35,464 nucleotides of DNA from JAURVT01 sp049059935. GTDB lineage: Bacteria; Actinomycetota; Actinomycetes; Propionibacteriales; Nocardioidaceae. Shown one piece after another: positions 8,869 to 16,093 of this stretch; within the stretch, counting starts at the first letter, position 1; each line of letters begins with the position of its first letter. Location: the NCBI RefSeq assembly GCF_049059935.1, contig NZ_JBMGQR010000044.1, forward strand, positions 1 through 35,464. The letters are read 5' to 3'. The position numbers and the translations under genes were made by a program. The notes beneath the pieces are model-generated. The model saw nothing but the letters and a program-made list of their open reading frames with translations. It did not search any database and had not been told where the DNA came from.

Positions 8869-8888
8869 GTGGCAGGCTGGCGCCCGTG
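8869..8888 (+). promoter_or_regulatory. CAGGCT-type leaderless promoter of uridine-kinase-like gene
   Basis: CAGGCT (8873-8878) lies 7 bases before the GTG at 8886. The surrounding text GTGGCAGGCTGGC is identical to the text at 17701-17713 before sigM, where the hexamer has the same 7-base spacing to GTG. The match to the actinobacterial -10 consensus (TANNNT) is imperfect at the first base. Confidence 0.45.
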
Positions 8889-9608
8889 GGTCCCGCGCAC
8901 GTCCAGTTCTCCGTGTCGACCTCGCAGCCCGCACCCGCCCCGCCGGCGTCCGCGCTGCGCCTGCGCGTCCTCGACGAGGTGGCCGCGATCGTGCTGGCCG
9001 CCGGCGACGGACGGCTGCGCGTCGCCGTCGACGGACGCACCGCGGCCGGCAAGAGCACCTTCGGCCACGAGCTCGCCGGACGTCTGGCCGACGCCGGACG
9101 TCCGGTGCTGCGCGCGAGCCTCGACGACTTCAAGCGGCCGTGGGCCGAGCGCCACCTCTACGACCGCGAGTCCGGAGAGGGCTTCTACCGCAACGCGTTC
9201 GACCACGACCAGGTCCGCGACCTGCTGCTCGACCCGGCCGCGCCCGGCGGGTCAGGCGACGTCGTCCTCTGCGCGCTCGACACCTTCGCCCAGGTCGCGC
9301 GCACCGACGTCGTCGACCACGTGCCACCCGACGGGGTCCTCGTCGTCGACGGGGTGTTCGCGCTGCGCCCCGAGCTCGACGACGCGTGGGACGTGCGCGT
9401 CCGCGTCGAGGTGCCCGCCGCGGTGGCGCTGGCGCGCGGCGTCCGTCGCGACGACCCCACCTGGAGCGGCGCCGACCCCACCGAGCTGCACCGCGACCGG
9501 TACGCCGCCGCCGAGGCGGTCTACCTGCGCGAGGTGGACCCCCTCTCCCACGCCGACGTGGTCGTCGACAACACCGACCCCCAGGCCCCCCGCCTCCTCC
9601 ACCCCTGA
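8886..9608 (+). CDS. Uridine kinase-like P-loop protein
   Basis: This 240-residue protein has a Walker A motif DGRTAAGKST near residue 45. Next comes SLDDFKRPWAERHLYDRESGEGFYRNAFD, which resembles the uridine kinase/phosphoribulokinase substrate lid. VLVVDGVFALRPEL is a Walker B-like segment. Proteins of this type in actinobacteria are usually annotated as uridine kinase, but the true nucleoside or other substrate is uncertain. The start is GTG at 8886, chosen for the promoter spacing and because homology begins shortly after it; GTG 8913 is an alternative. The first 30 or so residues are Pro/Ala-rich. It is divergent from the oxidoreductase and followed by a palindromic repeat block. Confidence 0.75.
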   Translation: MGPAHVQFSVSTSQPAPAPPASALRLRVLDEVAAIVLAAGDGRLRVAVDGRTAAGKSTFGHELAGRLADAGRPVLRASLDDFKRPWAERHLYDRESGEGFYRNAFDHDQVRDLLLDPAAPGGSGDVVLCALDTFAQVARTDVVDHVPPDGVLVVDGVFALRPELDDAWDVRVRVEVPAAVALARGVRRDDPTWSGADPTELHRDRYAAAEAVYLREVDPLSHADVVVDNTDPQAPRLLHP

Positions 9609-9650
9609 CCACCCCGCCCGGTGCCGCCCTCCCCCCGACCGCCCCCCGAC

Positions 9651-9734
9651 CGCCGAGTGGCGCAAATCCGGGGTCGACACGCGGCGCGCGGCCCGACTTT
9701 GCGCCACTCGAGACCGCTTATGCGCCACTCGGCG
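9651..9734. repeat. Palindromic repeat block A (also likely terminator)
   Basis: The motif CGAGTGGCGCAAA (9654-9666) recurs inverted at 9698-9710. CGCCGAGTGGCGCA (9651-9664) is also perfectly inverted at 9721-9734. The central text CAAATCCGGGGTCGACACGC links it to block B at 10221-10306. It sits between the convergent uridine-kinase-like gene and the small membrane protein, so it could serve as a bidirectional terminator. No T-tract follows. Confidence 0.7.
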
Positions 9735-9740
9735 CGGCGG

Positions 9741-10187
9741 TCAGGCGTCGTCAAGGACCACGTGCGGCTCGTCGGCGTCGACGTCGGTCGGCGCGACACG
9801 GGCCATGACGTTCGTCCCCACCCCGGCCACCAGCAACGCGACCAGGAGCCAGACGGGGGTCTCGTCCCAAGGCACCACCGAGGAGAGAACCGCCGACACC
9901 GGAAGGCAGGCGACGACCCACGTCGCAGCGGCGAGGCCCCAGGCGTGGCGGGTACGCCTCCAGGCGGCGACGGCCAGGACCAGCCCGAGCAGGCCGCACA
10001 GGGCGCCGAGCGCCAACGACATGCCGGTCTCGAAGCCGTACAGCTCGGAATGGTCGACGCGAGAGTACTGCACGTGGTCGACCAGCAGGACCCCGGACGC
10101 GACCCCGCACGCCACCGCGCCGAGGAGGTCGACGGTCGTCGCGACACGCGCGGACCACGTCGCGCGGGCCGAGCCGTCCGTCGTCAC
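9741..10187 (-). CDS. Hypothetical four-segment membrane protein
   Basis: I do not recognise this 148-residue protein. It shows about four hydrophobic segments: LLGAVACGVASGVLLV, MSLALGALCGLLGLVLAVAAW, AWGLAAATWVVACLPVSAVLSS and VWLLVALLVAGVGTNVMA. They are joined by short loops and followed by an acidic C-terminal tail (DVDADEPHVVLDD). The start is GTG 10187, placed 6 bases after GATGAT, a weak -10-like hexamer. The gene is flanked on both sides by related palindromic blocks (9651-9734 and 10221-10306) and is not part of an operon. It could be lineage-specific. Base composition looks like its neighbours. Confidence 0.6.
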   Translation of the reverse strand: MTTDGSARATWSARVATTVDLLGAVACGVASGVLLVDHVQYSRVDHSELYGFETGMSLALGALCGLLGLVLAVAAWRRTRHAWGLAAATWVVACLPVSAVLSSVVPWDETPVWLLVALLVAGVGTNVMARVAPTDVDADEPHVVLDDA

Positions 10188-10220
10188 CGCCCGATCATCG
10201 CTGCAAGCGGGCCGCCTCGT

Positions 10221-10306
10221 CCGCCGAGTGGCGCAAAAGCGGGCTCGAGCGGCGCAAATCCGGGGTCCACACCGCGTGTCGACCCCGGATTTGCGCCACT
10301 CGGCGG
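10221..10306. repeat. Palindromic repeat block B (also likely pcnA terminator)
   Basis: Two nested perfect inverted repeats are present. CCGCCGAGTGGCGCAAA (10221-10237) pairs with 10290-10306. GGCGCAAATCCGGGGTC (10251-10267) pairs with 10281-10297, with a further ACAC/GTGT pairing toward a tiny loop. The two stems share the right arm, so they are alternative structures. The block lies just downstream of pcnA and upstream of the small membrane protein, and shares its core sequence with block A. Confidence 0.75.
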
Positions 10307-10346
10307 TCCTGGGAGCCGGGTCAGGGGGCGGGTGTGGGGTGGTGGG

Positions 10347-11807
10347 TCAGGGGGTGGGGCGGGCGGCCCACCACTCGAGCAGGGCGGCGCGGGCGGCGTC
10401 CTCGCCGAGGGGGCCCTGGTCGGTGCGGAGCTCGAGCAGGAAGCGGTAGGCCTCGCCGACCTCGCGGCCGGGGCCGAGGCCGAGGACCTCCATGATCTGG
10501 TTGCCGTCGAGGTCGGGGCGCATCGACTGCAGCTCCTCGGCCTCGGCCAGCACGGCGATGCGCGCCTCGAGCTCGTCGTACGTGCGCTGCAGGCGGTTGG
10601 CCTTGCGGGTGTTGCGGGTGGTGCAGTCCGCCCGCGTGAGGACGTGCAGGCGCTCGAGCTGGTCGCCGGCGTCGCGGACGTAGCGGCGCACCGCCGAGTC
10701 GGTCCACTCGCCGCTGCCGTAGCCGTGGAAGCGCAGGTGCAGCTCGACCAGCGTGGCCACCTGCTCGGTGACCTCCTTGGAGAAGCGCAGCGCCCGCATC
10801 CGCTTGCGCGTCATCTTCGCGCCGACGACGTCGTGGTGGTGGAAGGTCACGGTGCCGTCGTCGAGGAACCGGCGGGTCCTCGGCTTGCCGACGTCGTGCA
10901 GCAGCGCGGCCAGGCGCGTCACCAGGTCGGGGCCGTCAAGGCCCAGGCGCGGCTCGAGGTCGATGGCCTGCTCCAGGACGGTGAGCGAGTGCTCGTAGAC
11001 GTCCTTGTGGCGGTGGTGCTCGTCGCGCTCGAGCGCCAGCGCCGGCAGCTCGGGCAGGACGTGCTGCGCCAGCCCGGTGTCGACGAGCACCGACAGGCCC
11101 GCGCGCGGGTGCGCGCCGAGCAGCAGCTTGGACAGCTCGTCGCGGACGCGCTCGGCCGAGACGATCTCGATCCGCTCGGCCATCGAGGTGATCGCCTCGG
11201 TCGCGGCGTCGTCGAGCCGGAAGCCCAGCTGGGAGACGAACCGCGCACCGCGCATCATCCGCAGCGGGTCGTCGTCGAACGAGCGCTCGGGCTCGATCGG
11301 GGTGCGCAGGAGGCCGGCGTTGAGGTCGTCCAGCCCGCCGAACGGGTCGACGAGCACCTCGCCGGGCACCCGCAGCGCCATCGCGTTGACGGTGAAGTCA
11401 CGCCGCGACAGGTCGCCCTCCAGGGTGTCGCCGAACGCGACGAGCGGCTTGCGCGACCCCGGGTCGTAGGCGTCGCTGCGGTAGGTGGTGACCTCGATCA
11501 GGTGGTCGCCGTAGCGGCAGCCGATCGTGCCGAACTCGCGGCCGACGTCCCAGACGGCGTCGGCCCAGGCCTCCAGGACGCGCTCGGTCTCCTCGGGCCG
11601 CGCCGACGTCGCGAAGTCCCAGTCGTTGCCGACACGCCCGAGCAGCGCGTCGCGCACCGGACCGCCGACCAGGGCCAGCTCGTGGCCGGCCGCGGCGAAG
11701 CGGCGTCCGAGGTCCTCGACGTGGGGTGCGACCCCGACGAGGGTGCGGAGAGCGGTCCGCTGGCCGTCCGCGGACGACGCGGGCCGGGAGGGGCTGGTCT
11801 CGGGCAC
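10347..11807 (-). CDS. pcnA: CCA-adding tRNA nucleotidyltransferase
   Basis: This 486-residue enzyme belongs to the class II nucleotidyltransferase family. GGPVRDALLG binds the triphosphate and the catalytic acid pair is in NDWDFATSA. RRDFTVNAMAL and DDPLRMMRGARFVSQ complete the head and neck. An HD domain follows with LAALLHDVGKPRT. It adds or repairs the tRNA 3' CCA end in the cytosol. The position matches M. tuberculosis pcnA (Rv3907c), divergent from the murJ operon. I placed the start at GTG 11807, which is 8 bases after a TAGAGT -10 on the minus strand; the frame stays open upstream but without homology. The NUDIX gene that separates pcnA from the DUF6049 gene in mycobacteria is missing. 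Confidence 0.93.
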   Translation of the reverse strand: MPETSPSRPASSADGQRTALRTLVGVAPHVEDLGRRFAAAGHELALVGGPVRDALLGRVGNDWDFATSARPEETERVLEAWADAVWDVGREFGTIGCRYGDHLIEVTTYRSDAYDPGSRKPLVAFGDTLEGDLSRRDFTVNAMALRVPGEVLVDPFGGLDDLNAGLLRTPIEPERSFDDDPLRMMRGARFVSQLGFRLDDAATEAITSMAERIEIVSAERVRDELSKLLLGAHPRAGLSVLVDTGLAQHVLPELPALALERDEHHRHKDVYEHSLTVLEQAIDLEPRLGLDGPDLVTRLAALLHDVGKPRTRRFLDDGTVTFHHHDVVGAKMTRKRMRALRFSKEVTEQVATLVELHLRFHGYGSGEWTDSAVRRYVRDAGDQLERLHVLTRADCTTRNTRKANRLQRTYDELEARIAVLAEAEELQSMRPDLDGNQIMEVLGLGPGREVGEAYRFLLELRTDQGPLGEDAARAALLEWWAARPTP

Positions 11808-11815
11808 GTCGGCAG

Positions 11816-11821
11816 ACTCTA
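11816..11821 (-). promoter_or_regulatory. -10 element, near-leaderless start of pcnA
   Basis: On the minus strand, TAGAGT ends 8 bases before GTG 11807. No ribosome site lies between, which suggests a leaderless or nearly leaderless transcript. Confidence 0.45.
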
Positions 11822-11864
11822 CGCGGACTCCCGCGCGCCCCGCGGACACCTGGATCGCGCTGAC

Positions 11865-11870
11865 TACGAT
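11865..11870 (+). promoter_or_regulatory. -10 element, leaderless start of DUF6049 operon
   Basis: TACGAT is followed by exactly 7 bases and then ATG 11878. An earlier in-frame ATG (11869) overlaps the hexamer itself, which argues for 11878 as the start. Confidence 0.5.
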
Positions 11871-11877
11871 GGCCCAG

Positions 11878-13980
11878 ATGTCCAGGACCGGTCGCGCCCA
11901 CGCCTGCCTGCGCGCGGTCGTCGCGGTCGCCGCCGCGCTCGTGCTGCTGGCGATCACGGTGGCGTCCGGCGCGGGTTCGGCCACCGCGGCCGACGACGAC
12001 GGCCTGGACGTCCGGCTCACCGGTCTGACCCCCACCGCCCTGGACGGCGACCGCGGCGACGTCACGCTCAGCGGCACCGTCACCAACCCCGGCCGCACCG
12101 CCTGGACCGACGCCGCGGTCTACCTCGTCGTCCGGCCGGAGCCCTACCAGACGAGCGCCGGCCTCGACGAGGCGATCGACCGTCCGTCGGCGCTGCGCGT
12201 GGGCGAGCGGCGCCTCGCCGCGTCGACCACCGCCGAGCTCGGCACGCTCGGCCCGGGCGCGGTGGCGACCTTCACCCTCACGGTCCCCTACGAGGACCTC
12301 GGCATCAGCGGCGCCGAGGGCGTCTACCCGATCGGCGCGCAGGTGCTGGCCACGCGGACCGGCGGCGAGCGCGGGTCCGACGCGGTGGGCAGCGCCTTCA
12401 CGTTCCTGCCCCTGGTCACCGGCGCCACCGAGCCCGTCGGGGTGTCGGTGGTCTTCCCGTTCACCGCGCCCGTGAAGCGCACCACCGCCGGCCGCTACAC
12501 CGACAGCGCCGGCTTGGTCCGCCTCGTCGGCCCCGGCGGACGGCTCCGACGGCTGCTCGACCTCGCCCGCTCCACGGCCGGCGACGCCGGCACCGCGGCG
12601 TCCAGCGGCACCACCCTGATGGTCGACCCCGCGCTGCTCGACGCCCTCGAGGACATCGCCGACCGCTCCTACGGCCCCGACCGCGCCGATCCGGCGGAGG
12701 CGTCAGCCGCGCCGGACGACGAGACCTCCGGCGACGGGTCCGCGGTGGCCCAGCGGTTCGTCGACGACTTCGTCGAGCTCGCGCAGGGCAGGCGCCTGTG
12801 GGTGCTCACCTACGGCCAGCCCGACGTCCAGGCGCTGGTCGGCGCCGACGGCCGCTCCGACGCCGAGATCACCCGGGCCGCCGACCTCGCCACCACCGCC
12901 TCGCTGGAGCGTCTCGGGCTCGAGGGCCGCCGCGTGTTCTGGCCGCCCAACGGCATCGCGCGGCGCGGCGTCGTGGAGGCCGCGGCCGACGCCGGCGCGC
13001 AGGTGAGCGTCCTGAGTCCCCGGGTGCTGCCCGACTGGGGCTCCGGCGACGGCACCTCGCTGCGGCTGGGCTCGTCCGACGGCACCCAGGTGGTGCTGCG
13101 CGACCCCACCTACCTGCGCGGCGGCAGCGAGCGCTCGTCGGCGCTCGGGGTGCGCCAGCGGATCGCCGCGCAGAGCGCGTTCGCGGCCCGCGGCGACGGA
13201 CCCGCGCGCCAGGTCGTGCCCGTGCTCGGCCCCGACTTCGACCCCGGTCCCGACCCCGAGGCGGCCGGCCTGTCGCAGGTGTTCGACCTCCCGTGGGCGC
13301 GGGCGGGCGAGCCCACCGCCGACCCGCGGACCTGGCGCGACGGGGTGGCCGTGCCCGCGTCCCTGCGTCCCACCCCGGTCGGCGCCGACCAGGTGACCAC
13401 GGCGCGCTCGGCGCTCGCCGCCGGACGTCGTCTCGGCGCGATCACCGACGACGCGGCGGTCACCGACTTCTACCGCCAGGGCGCCGCGCTCGCGGTCTCC
13501 CAGGTCTGGCGCGGCGACGCGGCCGAGGGCGTGCGACGGGCGACCGCCGCCGACCGGTCGGTGTCGGGCCGCCTCGGCCGGGTGAGCGTCGAGACGATCC
13601 CCGTCCTCACCCTCTCGGGCACCAGCGGACGCATCCCGCTGTCGGTGACCAACGACCTCGACAGGCCCGTCACGGTGGGCGTCCGCATCGACTCATTGTC
13701 CGGCGACCTGAAGATCCCCGACGTCGAGCCCTTCGTGATCCAGGCCGACCAGCGCCAGACGATCCGGGTCGAGGTCGACGTGGGCGAGTCGACCAACGCG
13801 GCGATGACCGCGCGGCTCACCACCGCCGAGGGCACGCCCTTCGGTGACGGCACCCGCTTCACCGTGCGCTCCAGCGTGGTCGGGCGGGCGGTCTGGATCG
13901 GCATGGCCGGCGCCGGGCTGCTCGTGCTCGTCGCGTTCGGGCGCCGGTTCGCCGTCGCCCGCCGCGGGAGGGACGCATGA
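11878..13980 (+). CDS. DUF6049 family exported membrane-anchored protein
   Basis: This 700-residue protein has a signal peptide (hydrophobic core VVAVAAALVLLAITVASG, cleavage probably after SATA near residue 37). A large extracytoplasmic region and one C-terminal membrane segment (VWIGMAGAGLLVLVAFG) follow, ending in a short basic tail. Its place between pcnA and murJ matches M. tuberculosis Rv3909. The function of the family is not established. Two stretches look like immunoglobulin-like beta domains (VTLSGTVTNPGRTAW near residue 60, ISLSVTNDLDRPVTVGVRID-type text near residue 585). The middle resembles a polysaccharide-deacetylase-like or Rossmann-like core, but that is only an impression. 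The stop overlaps the murJ start (ATGA), so the two are translationally coupled and a cell-wall role is likely. Confidence 0.82.
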   Translation: MSRTGRAHACLRAVVAVAAALVLLAITVASGAGSATAADDDGLDVRLTGLTPTALDGDRGDVTLSGTVTNPGRTAWTDAAVYLVVRPEPYQTSAGLDEAIDRPSALRVGERRLAASTTAELGTLGPGAVATFTLTVPYEDLGISGAEGVYPIGAQVLATRTGGERGSDAVGSAFTFLPLVTGATEPVGVSVVFPFTAPVKRTTAGRYTDSAGLVRLVGPGGRLRRLLDLARSTAGDAGTAASSGTTLMVDPALLDALEDIADRSYGPDRADPAEASAAPDDETSGDGSAVAQRFVDDFVELAQGRRLWVLTYGQPDVQALVGADGRSDAEITRAADLATTASLERLGLEGRRVFWPPNGIARRGVVEAAADAGAQVSVLSPRVLPDWGSGDGTSLRLGSSDGTQVVLRDPTYLRGGSERSSALGVRQRIAAQSAFAARGDGPARQVVPVLGPDFDPGPDPEAAGLSQVFDLPWARAGEPTADPRTWRDGVAVPASLRPTPVGADQVTTARSALAAGRRLGAITDDAAVTDFYRQGAALAVSQVWRGDAAEGVRRATAADRSVSGRLGRVSVETIPVLTLSGTSGRIPLSVTNDLDRPVTVGVRIDSLSGDLKIPDVEPFVIQADQRQTIRVEVDVGESTNAAMTARLTTAEGTPFGDGTRFTVRSSVVGRAVWIGMAGAGLLVLVAFGRRFAVARRGRDA

Positions 13981-15968
13981 CCGGCGGGAGCCACCGCGCC
14001 GAGCCGCGGGGCGGTCTGTTCCGACGCCGGCGCACGGCCCCGGACGACACCACCGACGACGACACCGCCGCCGACGCCCCGGCCACCGAGCCGGTCGACG
14101 ACGTCGCCGCGACGCCCGTCGCCGCACCCCCGGCACCTCCGGTCCAGGCGACCGCACCGGCGCCGCGGGTCGGTGCGCCGCTGCCCTCGCCGGGGCCCGC
14201 ACCGGTGGCACCGCCGACCCCCGGCACGCCCCCGCGTCCGGTCGACCCCACCGCCGACACGGTCGTGGGTGGCATGGCCGCGGTGCCCGACGCGCCAGCG
14301 ACCGCCGCACCCCCGCCCGAGCCGCCCGGCACCGCGTCGCGGGGCCGGCTGCTGTCGGCGAGCCTGTGGATGGCGCTCGGCACGGTGCTCTCGCGCGTCA
14401 CCGGGTTCGTCCGCCTCGCCCTGGTCATCGCCGCGCTCGGCACCAGCCTCAACGCCGACGTCTTCACGCTCGCCAACTCCGTGCCCAACGCCCTCTACAT
14501 CCTGGTGGCGGGCGGCGTCTTCAACGTGGTGCTCGTGCCGCAGCTGATCCGGGCGATGCGCAACGACGAGGACCGCGGCGAGGCGTACGCGAGCCGCGTC
14601 ATCACGCTGGGGCTGCTGGTCCTGCTCGTGGCGACGGTGGTGCTCGTCGTGGCCGTTCCGGTGCTCGTCCGGATGATCTTCGACGGCGGGCTGTTCGCGC
14701 CGGAGAACGCCGGCGCCCGCGACTCGGCCTACTCGCTGATGCGGTACTGCATGCCGCAGGTGTTCTTCTACGGCGCGTTCGTGCTCGTCGGGCAGGTGCT
14801 GAACGCGCGCGAGCGGTTCGGCCCGATGATGTGGGCGCCGATCGCCAACAACGTGCTCTCGTCGGCCATCCTCGGCGGGTACATCCTGGTGTACGGGGCC
14901 GGCAACGGCGACGGTGGCTTCGGCACCGGCGAGGAGCTGCTCCTCGGGCTCGGCTCGACGCTCGGCATCGTGCTCCAGGCCGCGATCCTCGTGCCGTACC
15001 TGGGCGCGACGGGCTTCCGCTACCGCCCCCGCTTCGACTTCCGCGGCACCGGCCTCGGCCACACCGCCCGCCTCGGCGCCTGGACGCTGGCGTTCATCGT
15101 CGCCAACCAGGTGGCCTTCTTCGTGGTCAACCGGGTGGCGTCGGCCTCGGCCACCCGCGCGGCCGCGTCCGGCGCCGAGGTCGCGGGCGCCACCGTCTAC
15201 CAGGCGGCGTTCCTGGTGAGCCAGGTGCCGCACGGCATCATCACCGTCTCGGTCATGACCGCGGTCATCCCGACGCTGTCGCGCTACGCCGCCGACCGCG
15301 ACCTGGGCGCGGTGCGTGTCGAGCTGACGTCGTCCGCGCGCGTCGTGCTGGCGGCGATCGCCCCGCTGGCCGTGGCCGTCGCGTGCCTGGGCCAGGCCGC
15401 CGCGACGATCCTCACCTCCTACGGCGGCGCCAAGGGCGACACCCACGTCATCGGCTACACCATCAGCGCGTTCGCGCCCGGGATGCTGTTCTTCTGCATC
15501 CACTACCTGATGCTGCGCGGGTTCTACGCGATGGAGGACACCCGCACGCCGTTCCTGGTGCAGGTCTGGCTCTCGGGCACGCAGGTCTGCCTGGCCCTCG
15601 TCATCGGCGAGCTCGCCGACCCCACGCGGCTGGCCGTCTGGCTCGCGCTCGGCTACGGCGGCGCCTACCTGGTCGGTGCGTCCATCTCGGCCACCGTGCT
15701 CGGCCGCCGCATCGGCACGGTCTTCGACCGCGCGACGCTGGGCTACCTGGCCCGTCTCGCCGTCGCCTGCCTCGGCGCCGCCGTGCTGATGCTCGGCACC
15801 TGGGCAGGCCTCGAGCGGCTCGGGCTGGAGGCGACGTCGCGCACCGGTGCCCTGCTCCTCGCCGTCGTCGGGGGCGTCCTCGGGATGGGCGCCTACCTGG
15901 GCGTGGCGCGCCTGCTCAAGGTCGAGGAGGTCGGCTCCCTGCTGCGGGCCGTCACCCGACGCGGGTGA
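13977..15968 (+). CDS. murJ: Lipid II flippase MurJ (MviN)
   Basis: This 663-residue protein moves lipid II across the cytoplasmic membrane. After a roughly 120-residue Ala/Pro/Asp-rich cytoplasmic extension without visible domains, the MurJ core begins with LLSASLWMALGTVLSRVTGFVRL. It carries about fourteen membrane segments with family blocks such as PNALYILVAGGVFNVVLVPQ, VPHGIITVSVMTAVIPTLSR and RGFYAMEDTRTPF. The ATG overlaps the DUF6049 stop. In mycobacteria MviN continues into a pseudokinase and an extracellular domain in one polypeptide; here the frame stops and those parts are a separate gene 125 bases downstream. The N-terminal extension may be a regulatory or docking region. Confidence 0.95.
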   Translation: MTGGSHRAEPRGGLFRRRRTAPDDTTDDDTAADAPATEPVDDVAATPVAAPPAPPVQATAPAPRVGAPLPSPGPAPVAPPTPGTPPRPVDPTADTVVGGMAAVPDAPATAAPPPEPPGTASRGRLLSASLWMALGTVLSRVTGFVRLALVIAALGTSLNADVFTLANSVPNALYILVAGGVFNVVLVPQLIRAMRNDEDRGEAYASRVITLGLLVLLVATVVLVVAVPVLVRMIFDGGLFAPENAGARDSAYSLMRYCMPQVFFYGAFVLVGQVLNARERFGPMMWAPIANNVLSSAILGGYILVYGAGNGDGGFGTGEELLLGLGSTLGIVLQAAILVPYLGATGFRYRPRFDFRGTGLGHTARLGAWTLAFIVANQVAFFVVNRVASASATRAAASGAEVAGATVYQAAFLVSQVPHGIITVSVMTAVIPTLSRYAADRDLGAVRVELTSSARVVLAAIAPLAVAVACLGQAAATILTSYGGAKGDTHVIGYTISAFAPGMLFFCIHYLMLRGFYAMEDTRTPFLVQVWLSGTQVCLALVIGELADPTRLAVWLALGYGGAYLVGASISATVLGRRIGTVFDRATLGYLARLAVACLGAAVLMLGTWAGLERLGLEATSRTGALLLAVVGGVLGMGAYLGVARLLKVEEVGSLLRAVTRRG

Positions 15969-16017
15969 CGCCGCGCACGGGCTCGGCCAACCTGCCCCGC
16001 GCCTGGGGACGACCGCC

Positions 16018-16023
16018 TAGTCT
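16018..16023 (+). promoter_or_regulatory. Possible -10 element before pseudokinase gene
   Basis: TAGTCT in the murJ-pseudokinase gap lies about 70 bases before GTG 16094, implying a 5' leader of roughly 60 bases. No good -35 is visible. Confidence 0.35.
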
Positions 16024-16093
16024 GGGTCGGGGACGTTCGGCCGCCCGTCCCGATCCACAGCCCGACCGGTGGCCAGAAGGCGACGGCGCGCAG

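Noticed and set aside
9651..10306. CRISPR array
   Set aside because: There are only two repeat blocks 500 bases apart, no regular spacers and no cas genes.
9621..13847. A very long plus-strand frame over the small membrane protein, pcnA and DUF6049
   Set aside because: It crosses repeat blocks and two well-supported genes in other frames and has no recognisable domain.
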